This document shows, in pieces, positions 7,015 to 13,198 of a stretch of DNA of 13,994 bases; position 1 is the stretch's first letter; each line of letters begins with the position of its first letter. The notes below the pieces were generated by a model. The model had not been told where the DNA came from. It did no database searches and was given only the letters and a program-made list of their open reading frames with translations. The translations under genes and the position numbers were made by a program. The DNA is from CAYMOV01 sp964392085 (GTDB lineage Bacteria > Oederibacteriota > Muellerivitia > Muellerivitales > Muellerivitaceae). The stretch is taken from contig CAYMOV010000064.1 in the NCBI GenBank assembly GCA_964392085.1, positions 1 through 13,994 of the forward strand. The letters are read 5' to 3'.

Positions 7015-8304
7015 ATGGGCGAATGGAACTTTTTGTTGGCCTTGGCCGCCGTCGGGGCCGTCTTGGCCCTGTTGTGGCGTCCCTTCCGGGGGAAGGCCGT
7101 GCTCCGGATCTCTTCTTGGGGGGACCAACAGGAAAACGAGGTCCTGATCGGACTGATCGCGGAGTTCCAGGAAAGGAACCCGGGCGTCCAGGTGGTCCTC
7201 AACCGCATCGGGTTCTCGAAATACGTCCAAACCAACCTGGAGGAGACCGCCGCCGGGATCGGGCCGGACGTGATCTTCACCGAGATGGGCAACTTCCCCT
7301 ACTTCCATGACGCGGGCGTGCTGGAGCCACTCAACGCCTACGCGAAGGCCGACAAGCTCGACCTGGGCGACTATTACCGGGAGATGGTGGACTTCTTCTC
7401 GGTGCGGGGCGAGACCTTCGCGATCCCGAGGGACGCGGGCCCGGTCTGCGCGGTGTACTACAACAAGGCGGCTTTCCGTGAGGCCGGGGTGCCCTTCCCC
7501 CGGGACGACTGGGACTGGGGCGAGTTCCTGGAGGCCGCGAAGAAGCTCACCACCGTCACCCCCCGGGGCAAGGTCCTCCGCTGGGGGGTGGTGGAGCAGT
7601 GGATGATGCCGGCGGCCTGGGTCTACTCCGTCGGGGGGAGCTATGTGGACAACCCGAAGCACCCCACCCGCTGGACCTTCGCCACCGACTCCCTGACCGC
7701 CGCCGGGGTGAAGTTCCGGGCCGACTTGATCAACATCCACAAGGTCATGCCGTCGCCCACGGTGGAGAGGGAAGTGGAGGGCACGCAGACCTGGTACATG
7801 TTCGTGAACGGCACCGCCGCCATGTACATCTCGGGGATCTGGAAGACGGCCTACTTCCGCGAGACGGTGAAGGACTTCCCCTGGGACGTCACCCTCATGC
7901 CCCAGGGGACCGGGGGCCAGAGGCGCTTCGCCATGGGCGGGTCCGCCTACGGCGTCTCCAAGTCCTCCAAGAACAAGAAGTTGGCATGGAAACTGGTTCG
8001 CTTCCTCACGGGTGAGGAGGGCCTGGGGAAACTGGCGGCCACCGGGGTGGCCCACCCGGCCCGGGTGAAGGTGGCCGAGTCTCCTGACTTCCTCGACGGC
8101 AAGGACCCGCAAAACAAGAAGGTGATGCTGGGGACGATCCCCTACGGCCGCATCCCGCCCATGTGCCTGAACTGGCAGGAGGCGCAGGTGATGATCAACG
8201 CCGAGCTGGAGGACGTGTGGCGGGGGAAGGCGACGGTCGAGGAGGCGATGGCGCGCCTGCGGCCCCAGCTGGAGGCCAATCCGCCCATCACCTCGAAGCG
8301 GTGA
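7015..8304 (+). CDS. ABC transporter sugar-binding protein (family 1), membrane-anchored
   Basis: The product is 429 residues from ATG 7015, preceded by an AAAGGA ribosome binding site; the frame opens at 6940 but those residues look random. An N-terminal hydrophobic segment (FLLALAAVGAVLALLW, about 6-21) has no lipobox and no clear cleavage site, so it is probably a signal anchor. The rest is a periplasmic-binding-protein fold of the maltose/sugar type: L-R-I-S-S-W-G (30-36), an F-Q-E-R-N-P-G-V-Q-V-V motif, D-V-I-F-T-E, Y-Y-N-K-A-A-F-R-E-A-G-V-P, D-D-W-D-W-G-E-F, an M-F-V-N-G-T-A-A-M-Y-I-S-G sugar-contact region and a W-K-L-V-R-F-L-T motif near the end. It should capture a sugar or oligosaccharide for import. 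No permease or ATPase gene adjoins it, so its transporter must be elsewhere. Confidence 0.9.
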   Translation: MGEWNFLLALAAVGAVLALLWRPFRGKAVLRISSWGDQQENEVLIGLIAEFQERNPGVQVVLNRIGFSKYVQTNLEETAAGIGPDVIFTEMGNFPYFHDAGVLEPLNAYAKADKLDLGDYYREMVDFFSVRGETFAIPRDAGPVCAVYYNKAAFREAGVPFPRDDWDWGEFLEAAKKLTTVTPRGKVLRWGVVEQWMMPAAWVYSVGGSYVDNPKHPTRWTFATDSLTAAGVKFRADLINIHKVMPSPTVEREVEGTQTWYMFVNGTAAMYISGIWKTAYFRETVKDFPWDVTLMPQGTGGQRRFAMGGSAYGVSKSSKNKKLAWKLVRFLTGEEGLGKLAATGVAHPARVKVAESPDFLDGKDPQNKKVMLGTIPYGRIPPMCLNWQEAQVMINAELEDVWRGKATVEEAMARLRPQLEANPPITSKR

Positions 8305-8307
8305 TTT

Positions 8308-8484
8308 TCAGGGGGCTTGGATGGCAGTGCCGAGGAAGACACGGTGGAAGCCCTCATAGATGATTTCACCGAGATTCCAGCCGGTCTCGCGGAGGCAGGA
8401 AAGGAGGGCCAGGTCGGAATCCCCGGCGGCGGTCATGTACACTACGCCGATCCTCGGATTCCTGAAGAAATAGAGCTCTTTCAT
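8308..8484 (-). CDS. 58-residue hypothetical protein
   Basis: This minus-strand frame starts at ATG 8484 (MKELYFFRNP) and stops 3 bases from the end of the convergent binding-protein gene. The case for coding is codon use: almost every third position from 8484 to the stop is G or C, while the same frame upstream of 8484 switches to A/T third positions, which also sets the start. A short AAGG lies about 6 bases upstream. The product is balanced in composition with strands such as I-G-V-V-Y-M and an amphipathic segment L-A-L-L-S-C-L-R-E-T-G-W. I do not recognise a family and see no signal peptide or motif. It might be the remaining end of a longer gene cut by the AT-rich island that begins just beyond it. 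Confidence 0.5.
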   Translation of the reverse strand: MKELYFFRNPRIGVVYMTAAGDSDLALLSCLRETGWNLGEIIYEGFHRVFLGTAIQAP

Positions 8485-8568
8485 GGCCGCCTTGGGGTTC
8501 CTGTCTGCCGATGGCAATACGTTGAATACACAATATCTTATGCCCAATACCTAATGTAGTCAAACTAG

Positions 8569-8584
8569 GGTAAGCTTTCTAACC
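8569..8584. promoter_or_regulatory. Possible operator dyad before the XRE gene
   Basis: GGTAAG-CTTT-CTAACC is an inverted repeat with 5 of 6 matching pairs, ending 8 bases before the regulator's ATG. Short XRE regulators often repress their own promoter through such sites. This is an inference from position and symmetry only. Confidence 0.3.
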
Positions 8585-8592
8585 TTCTGGGC

Positions 8593-8811
8593 ATGGAAAC
8601 CAACCCCATCGACGTCCAGATCGGCAAAAACGTCCGTAAATTAAGGACAAAAAAAGGCTGGTCGCAGGAGAAGTTGGCCCGTGAGGCCGATATGTCCCTT
8701 AATTTCATAGGTTATGTGGAACGGGGAAGCACCGGAATGACTTCCAAAAGCATCGTCAAAATCGCCAAAGCCTTAGGGGTGGCTCCGGGGCAGCTTTTTC
8801 AAGGGTTGTAA
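8593..8811 (+). CDS. XRE-family helix-turn-helix regulator
   Basis: The 72-residue protein is little more than one Cro/C1-type DNA-binding domain: I-G-K-N-V-R-K-L-R (10-18), the helix-turn-helix W-S-Q-E-K-L-A-R-E-A-D-M-S-L-N-F-I-G-Y-V-E-R-G (23-45), and the closing helices K-S-I-V-K-I-A-K-A-L-G-V (52-63). It has no ligand or peptidase domain. Stand-alone regulators of this size commonly control restriction-modification and other conflict cassettes. It stands first in the apparent operon, 31 bases ahead of the HEPN-like gene. Its base composition is intermediate between the GC-rich flank and the AT-rich genes that follow. A dyad just upstream may be its own operator. The ATG at 8593 has only a poor ribosome binding site, which could mean weak or leaderless translation. 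Confidence 0.9.
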   Translation: METNPIDVQIGKNVRKLRTKKGWSQEKLAREADMSLNFIGYVERGSTGMTSKSIVKIAKALGVAPGQLFQGL

Positions 8812-8842
8812 AACTAAATAAAAAACACATTTTGGAGGGGTG

Positions 8843-9334
8843 ATGAAGCGACAAGCTGATCTTTGGACGCTTCGGAAATTTCAACAAGCGAGTCATAGTC
8901 ATTTAAATGGTGCTCAAAGTGTTCTTGAAAAATATACAACACCTCCAAGAAATAAACCGGCCTTGATGCCTGCTACAGCAGTTTATTTAACTCATGTGGC
9001 CCTCGAATGTGGAATGAAAGCAAGACTTTTACGAAAAACAGGGTGCAATACAGTTTCGGAGTTTTGTAAAAAGCAGCCGATTTTATACGGTAAACTTTTT
9101 CATTCCAAAATAGGCCATGATATAAATGAACTTTCGGTTGGAGTAAACGTACAGTCTCTTTACCGAACTGACGGTAAAACTTGGAAGAATGATACTTGTT
9201 GGAAACGAATAATAAAACGAGAACGTCCATATACATTGCGTTATGGTGCTGAAGCGGTTACTGTTACAGTTGCAAACGAAGAGATTACTAGAGTGAGTGA
9301 ATTGCTTGATGTGCTGTTTTTGGGAATACGATGA
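8843..9334 (+). CDS. HEPN-like helical protein of the AT-rich island
   Basis: From ATG 8843 the product is 163 residues; a GTG 3 bases upstream is in frame but too close to the GGAGGGG site at 8834-8840. The protein is basic and mainly helical. The segment T-A-V-Y-L-T-H-V-A-L-E-C-G-M-K-A (45-60) and the later G-H-D-I-N-E-L (91-97) resemble HEPN domains, where an A-L-E-x-x-L-K-A helix precedes a H-D-L-x-x-L turn. R-P-Y-T-L-R-Y-G (128-135) resembles another recurring motif in these families. The catalytic R-x4-6-H of HEPN ribonucleases is not seen at the usual late position; the only such spacing is R11 to H18. It may therefore be a non-catalytic HEPN relative or something else. It lies between the regulator and the dual ATPase, 36 bases upstream of the latter. 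Codon use is AT-rich, unlike the flanking genes. Confidence 0.72.
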   Translation: MKRQADLWTLRKFQQASHSHLNGAQSVLEKYTTPPRNKPALMPATAVYLTHVALECGMKARLLRKTGCNTVSEFCKKQPILYGKLFHSKIGHDINELSVGVNVQSLYRTDGKTWKNDTCWKRIIKRERPYTLRYGAEAVTVTVANEEITRVSELLDVLFLGIR

Positions 9335-9370
9335 ATGATTTTTTACGATGTTAGCTAGTGAGGAGATTTA

Positions 9371-11902
9371 ATGAAAAGAAATAAAAGAGATTCTACAAAA
9401 CACAAAGATCAGCTTGAGATCAGTGGTATGTTTTCTGCGGCTTCATTTGCGGGTGTAGTGAGTCAATACAATGAAAAACAAAAATGGATAGAACCTGAAA
9501 ATATTGAGATGCCGTCAATACCTATAGTGGCATTTTATGGGTTTAGAGGAGGAGCCGGTCGTACGACAGCATTAGCACATATAGCGGCTATTTTGTCGTC
9601 GCGCCAAGTTCAGGTTGTTGCAATTGATTTGGATATAGAAGCGCCGGGGTTGGGTTATGTGTTGGATTGCCCAAAACTAGAAAAAAATCGAGGAACGGTT
9701 TCTTTGTTGCGAATGGCTGAGATCGAAGATTCGAAAACTATTATAAGATTAGCACCGCACGTAGTTAAAAGTGGATTGAAAACTGCGTCACCTATTCGTG
9801 TCATACCTGCCGGAACACTCTCGGAATATTACTTGGAACAACTTGTAGAGCTGGCTACTCCGCTTTGGCACATAACGCCAGGTCCGAATCCACTATTAAA
9901 AATAGTTGATCGTGTAAAAGAAGAGCTGGCACCACAAATGATTTTTTTAGATTGCAGAACGGGATTAAGTGGCCTTTCTGCCTCGGCCATATTTCACATA
10001 TCTGATGTTATCGTTTGTTTTCTTCCTGTTTCTGAGCAAGCACTTGATGGATTTGAAGTGTTTTTGAAAGGACTCAAAACTGCAAAACTTAAAAGAAATA
10101 GTCGACCTGAAATTCTAATTGTCCCAAGTATGGTTCCGGATGGCCCGGAAGGACGACAAAGATTGAAAGATTGGTTCGTGCCAAAATTGGAAGAGTGTTA
10201 TGCAAATATTATTCTTGGAACTCCAATTCAAGACGACAATGCAGATTTAATTTCCGAACAAATTCCAATTGTAAGAGAAGGGATTGAGTATAGGAGGGGA
10301 ATTGCATTGACTGATCAACTACAAGAAGAATCGTTTTTTCAATTTAATAGTGTTTATAAACCACTCATACAACAATTAAGTGCTTTGTTGGGAATAGATA
10401 AAGAGAGCCCAAAGGTAAATATTAATGCTGGAAAAATTATTAGTGACCTTTCTGAAAGTGTTGATTTAAAAAATCTAGCTTTTGCTGAAAGTGTTGATCC
10501 GGAAAACATAGTTAAAATGTTCATTCAACCATCAATATTTAAAACAATAATTGACCGTACAACATGGTACGTGGTTGGCGCAAAAGGCTCGGGAAAAACT
10601 TGGTTATGGACTTATTTATTGCGTTCAAGTCATGAAAAAGGAAATAAGGATGAAATGAACTATTTGGCTGGCTATGGACCTTCAAACAACGTATTGACGG
10701 CGAGTGCTTTGCGTGAACTGGAAAGTAATAAACGAATTCAGATGGAACAACGGCATATGTATGGTGCGCTTTGGCTTTTTTATGCCGCGAAAATACTACT
10801 GAAAAATAATACATTGATGGCTGAACGTTTGTTAAGACATTTTGACGGTGAGCAGAAAAGACTTATTAAATTATTGGCTTCGGCAGGTGATGCGGATTTT
10901 CAAAGTGTTTTAGTTGATGTTCTTGAATATGATCGTGCAGCAACTATGGCGGAACACTTGATAAGAGTATTTGACAACGAAATGCAATTAAACGATGAGC
11001 CGCCAGTTACTCTTCTGTATGACGGATTGGATGTCGGATTCGGATCTGATGATGCATCTATTAAACGTCGTAGAAAATTTGTAAAAGCGCTAGTGGAGGC
11101 AGTGGAGTTATTTCGTGGTACGAGCAAAAATATATATTTTAAATTGTTTCTTCGAGAGGACATTTATGCCGAGCTCGATATTCAAAACCAAAGCCATCTT
11201 GCGGCGGCTACTAGTGAATTGCGTTGGGAGCCAAGAGACCTTTGGGTATTGGCATTAAATCTTATGTCCTCCAGTGAAAACTATCGAAATATTATGCGGG
11301 ATATAGATCCGAGCGCTGGTACCGGTAGATGGCCAGCTGAAGATGAAAAAAGACAACAACTACTAGCACCGCTTTGGGGTGCACAAATGGAAGCTGGAAA
11401 AAAGATTTCGACGGCAACATTTGTTCAAAGACGAACGGCCGATGGGAAAGATCGGTTATTTCCGCGAACATTAGTACAGCTTCTTGCTAATGCAATTGAG
11501 GATCAAAAAAAATCGGAAATGAGATCGGATCGCGTCTTGCGTTCAGCGGCTATACAAAATGGGTATAAGCGGGCTAGTGAAAAACGAGTGGAAGACCTCA
11601 GGAAGGAATATGCGGAACTAGGTGGATATTTGGATGGCCTTAAAGGTATGACACCGACTGGAACTGAGGATGAAATATTGGAACACATCAAAAAAGTCAA
11701 TCAGTCCAAGTTGGGAAAAAAATCAAACGGGGAAACTGCACTTCATGTTGGCCCGGCTGGTTGGCATGGTGTTATTGAGGAGTTGTTAGAAGTCGGGGTT
11801 ATCAGAAAATATAAAAGAGCGCGTGGCGAAGGAGGAGAAGGTAAATACGAAATTGCCCTTTTGTACAGGCCGGGATTGGGAATTAAACAATTTGGGGGAT
11901 GA
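9371..11902 (+). CDS. Dual ATPase: ParA/MinD-like domain fused to a Sll1717/KAP-type P-loop domain
   Basis: This 843-residue soluble protein starts at ATG 9371 with AGGAG 5 bases upstream. Residues about 50-340 form a ParA/MinD-type ATPase: G-F-R-G-G-A-G-R-T-T (57-66) as deviant Walker A, D-L-D-I-E-A-P-G-L-G (86-95), and I-F-L-D-C-R-T-G-L-S (191-200) as Walker B. Both signature lysines of K-G-G-x-G-K-T are arginine (R59, R64). Residues about 385-710 form a second ATPase with G-A-K-G-S-G-K-T (403-410), Walker B-like L-L-Y-D-G-L-D (548-554) and F-L-R-E-D (593-597), resembling P-loop proteins of the Sll1717 type. Residues about 795-843 could be a winged helix. The pairing suggests a nucleotide-driven switch or sensor, probably of a defence system. 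The gene is AT-rich and follows the HEPN-like gene in one operon. I infer the role from architecture and context. Confidence 0.85.
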   Translation: MKRNKRDSTKHKDQLEISGMFSAASFAGVVSQYNEKQKWIEPENIEMPSIPIVAFYGFRGGAGRTTALAHIAAILSSRQVQVVAIDLDIEAPGLGYVLDCPKLEKNRGTVSLLRMAEIEDSKTIIRLAPHVVKSGLKTASPIRVIPAGTLSEYYLEQLVELATPLWHITPGPNPLLKIVDRVKEELAPQMIFLDCRTGLSGLSASAIFHISDVIVCFLPVSEQALDGFEVFLKGLKTAKLKRNSRPEILIVPSMVPDGPEGRQRLKDWFVPKLEECYANIILGTPIQDDNADLISEQIPIVREGIEYRRGIALTDQLQEESFFQFNSVYKPLIQQLSALLGIDKESPKVNINAGKIISDLSESVDLKNLAFAESVDPENIVKMFIQPSIFKTIIDRTTWYVVGAKGSGKTWLWTYLLRSSHEKGNKDEMNYLAGYGPSNNVLTASALRELESNKRIQMEQRHMYGALWLFYAAKILLKNNTLMAERLLRHFDGEQKRLIKLLASAGDADFQSVLVDVLEYDRAATMAEHLIRVFDNEMQLNDEPPVTLLYDGLDVGFGSDDASIKRRRKFVKALVEAVELFRGTSKNIYFKLFLREDIYAELDIQNQSHLAAATSELRWEPRDLWVLALNLMSSSENYRNIMRDIDPSAGTGRWPAEDEKRQQLLAPLWGAQMEAGKKISTATFVQRRTADGKDRLFPRTLVQLLANAIEDQKKSEMRSDRVLRSAAIQNGYKRASEKRVEDLRKEYAELGGYLDGLKGMTPTGTEDEILEHIKKVNQSKLGKKSNGETALHVGPAGWHGVIEELLEVGVIRKYKRARGEGGEGKYEIALLYRPGLGIKQFGG

Positions 11903-11908
11903 TATGAT

Positions 11909-12349
11909 TTACTCTCTTTCGGTAATTTTCATGCTATTCCATTTATCATTTAAATCTGAAATGACCCTCTTGTATTGAATGTATAAAGAATTAAGCGCCT
12001 TTTTATCCCTTGGCCTCGTTTTTTTTAAGTGTTTTACATCCATTTTTAATAATCTTAGCGCAATCCAACTGTTTGTATAAATCTGCCAAAGCTTTTTATG
12101 ATTGAAGATCCTATCCCACCCGCTAATTATTGTAATGAATGCGCTTGTTATAAGCGCAGCCGTCATTAATGTTTTTGATAGTGGTTGCCAAACATTGGAT
12201 ACGCCAATTAAAACAGTTGTTAATGCAGCCATGAAGGTGTTTGTTGTTGAAACTAATGCTGATCTATTTCGATTTACTTTTCGTTTCTGCTCATAGTTTT
12301 CAATCGAAGCATCGATATCGTGTTCAAGTATTTCCAAGTCAGCATTCAT
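11909..12349 (-). CDS. SLATT/DUF4231-like two-membrane-segment protein
   Basis: The product is 146 residues from ATG 12349, with AAGGA 8 bases upstream on the minus strand. A charged N-terminal helix (Y-E-Q-K-R-K-V-N-R-N-R-S, 19-30) leads into two membrane segments, about 32-53 and 60-77, joined by a short loop. After them comes a soluble helical tail with F-N-H-K-K-L-W-Q-I-Y-T-N-S-W-I-A-L-R-L-L-K-M-D (82-104). This order, two membrane helices followed by a W-rich helix, is that of SLATT/DUF4231 proteins, which are proposed pore-forming effectors attached to nucleotide-second-messenger and other conflict systems. It is the most AT-rich gene of the island. It converges on the dual-ATPase gene with only 6 bases between stops and has its own upstream region. 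No nucleotide cyclase gene is near. Confidence 0.75.
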   Translation of the reverse strand: MNADLEILEHDIDASIENYEQKRKVNRNRSALVSTTNTFMAALTTVLIGVSNVWQPLSKTLMTAALITSAFITIISGWDRIFNHKKLWQIYTNSWIALRLLKMDVKHLKKTRPRDKKALNSLYIQYKRVISDLNDKWNSMKITERE

Positions 12350-12387
12350 GATGTGGTTCCTTTATGAAATGGGCTATTCTTGCCGAT

Positions 12388-12409
12388 ATTCTATATACAT
12401 TTGATGTAT
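12388..12409 (-). promoter_or_regulatory. Possible promoter and operator of the SLATT-like gene
   Basis: A perfect inverted repeat ATACAT-TTG-ATGTAT (12395-12409) lies immediately upstream of a minus-strand TAGAAT (complement of 12388-12393), which could be a -10 element. No good -35 element is visible. The dyad would fall in the promoter spacer, a place where a regulator could act. Its sequence differs from the dyad in front of the XRE gene. Confidence 0.3.
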
Positions 12410-12500
12410 TGAGGAGGCATTAGGCTATGACTTGGGATTGCTGTTGGAGACTATTTGCGTTTTGGGCTTCGTGTTGTAACCGAGGGTTGTGCTTGCAATT

Positions 12501-12527
12501 ACCCTGTGTTTTTAACATAAAACAGGT
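12501..12527. other. Hairpin at the right edge of the AT-rich island
   Basis: ACCCTGTGTTTT and AAAACAGGT can pair over about 9-10 bases with two single-base bulges, leaving a short loop around TAACAT. No T-run follows on either strand, so it is not a standard terminator. It marks the place where AT-rich DNA gives way to the GC-rich acetyltransferase gene. Confidence 0.35.
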
Positions 12528-12565
12528 CCCCAACTAAATCCCCCAAAGCTACAATAGGCTCCGCG

Positions 12566-13012
12566 ATGCCCACCAAACTCCAATACGAATACAAGCTCAC
12601 CGTCGCCCCGGCCCGGCATCACCACCTCGAGGCCATGAGCGAGATTTCCAAGGTGGCGGCCCCCAAGTGGTACAAGAAGACCTACCTCCGACAGTCCATC
12701 CGGGCCAAGCAGGCCGTGGTGTGCCTGGTGGGCAAGATCCCAGGCGGGTTCCTCATCTGGAACCGCGACTTCTACGGCTACTACTTCATCGACCTGATCG
12801 TGGTGCACCCCGAGGTGCGTCGGCGCGGCGCGGCCCGGGCCATGATCGAGTGGATGGAGAAGAAGGTGGCGGGGAAAAAGCTCTTCACCTCCACCAACCG
12901 GTCGAACGAGCGGATGCAGAAGGTGCTGAAGACGATGAGGTACGAGCGGGTGGGGTGGATCAGCAACGTGGACCGCGGTGACCCCGAGTGGATTTATTAT
13001 AAGAAGGTATAG
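12566..13012 (+). CDS. GNAT-family N-acetyltransferase
   Basis: The product has 148 residues, typical for a single GNAT domain, and is cytoplasmic. The central strands G-G-F-L-I-W-N-R (60-67) and Y-Y-F-I-D-L-I-V-V-H-P (72-82) lead into the acetyl-CoA loop E-V-R-R-R-G-A-A-R-A-M-I (83-94), which matches the R/Q-x-x-G-x-G/A pyrophosphate-binding motif, followed by its helix. F-T-S-T-N-R-S-N-E-R-M-Q-K-V-L (107-121) and M-R-Y-E-R-V-G (124-130) are the late GNAT motif with an asparagine contact and the 'same residue' helix that ends the fold. The substrate cannot be told from the sequence. The ribosome binding site is weak. GC-rich codon use shows it belongs to the background chromosome rather than to the AT-rich island to its left. 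Confidence 0.9.
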   Translation: MPTKLQYEYKLTVAPARHHHLEAMSEISKVAAPKWYKKTYLRQSIRAKQAVVCLVGKIPGGFLIWNRDFYGYYFIDLIVVHPEVRRRGAARAMIEWMEKKVAGKKLFTSTNRSNERMQKVLKTMRYERVGWISNVDRGDPEWIYYKKV

Positions 13013-13024
13013 GCAAACCTGAAT

Positions 13025-13050
13025 CCACCACAGAGACACGGAGACACAGG
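13025..13050. repeat. Dispersed-repeat-like string with GAGACAC units
   Basis: Two GAGACAC copies (13033-13039 and 13041-13047) stand inside a CCACCACAGAGACACGG context directly after the acetyltransferase gene. Strings of this CCACAGAGACAC kind recur between genes in many bacterial genomes. Only one copy lies in this window, so the call rests on recollection of the motif. Confidence 0.35.
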
Positions 13051-13140
13051 GTTAAAGCACTGATCGAATCGATCTAAACCTCGAGAATATTATAACTGAG
13101 ATAAGATTGAGCTAAATTGAGACACGGTTTTGTGGCTTGC

Positions 13141-13185
13141 GGTGGGAAGCAGATTCCTCCACTTTGGTCGGGATGACAACAAAAA
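13141..13185. repeat. Dispersed-repeat-like string upstream of the second lipoprotein
   Basis: The segment containing AGATTCCTCCACTTTGG and TCGGGATGACAAC resembles a medium-repetitive intergenic sequence seen in several bacterial lineages. It happens to be open in frame with the lipoprotein gene that follows, which makes the gene appear 23 codons longer than it is. Only one copy is in the window. Confidence 0.35.
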
Positions 13186-13198
13186 GGGGAAGCGAAAG

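Noticed and set aside
6985..8112. Minus-strand open frame of 375 codons
   Set aside because: It is the antisense shadow of the sugar-binding protein gene, whose motifs and codon use are unambiguous; the product is an H/G/V/R-rich string.
8317..8559. Plus-strand 80-codon frame opposite the 58-residue gene
   Set aside because: Third codon positions are far less biased than on the minus strand, and it runs on into AT-rich DNA without change of character.
9331..9354. Seven-codon frame (ATG overlapping the TGA of the HEPN-like gene) ending just before the ATPase ribosome binding site
   Set aside because: It could couple translation of the two genes, but it has no ribosome binding site and such short frames arise often by chance.
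12102..12296. Plus-strand 64-codon frame within the SLATT-like gene
   Set aside because: It is antisense to the membrane segments and has no independent support.
8510..12565. Search for direct repeats (attachment sites) at both island edges
   Set aside because: Only chance-length matches of about 7 bases, such as TGCCGAT near 8503 and 12381, were found by eye; too short to call.
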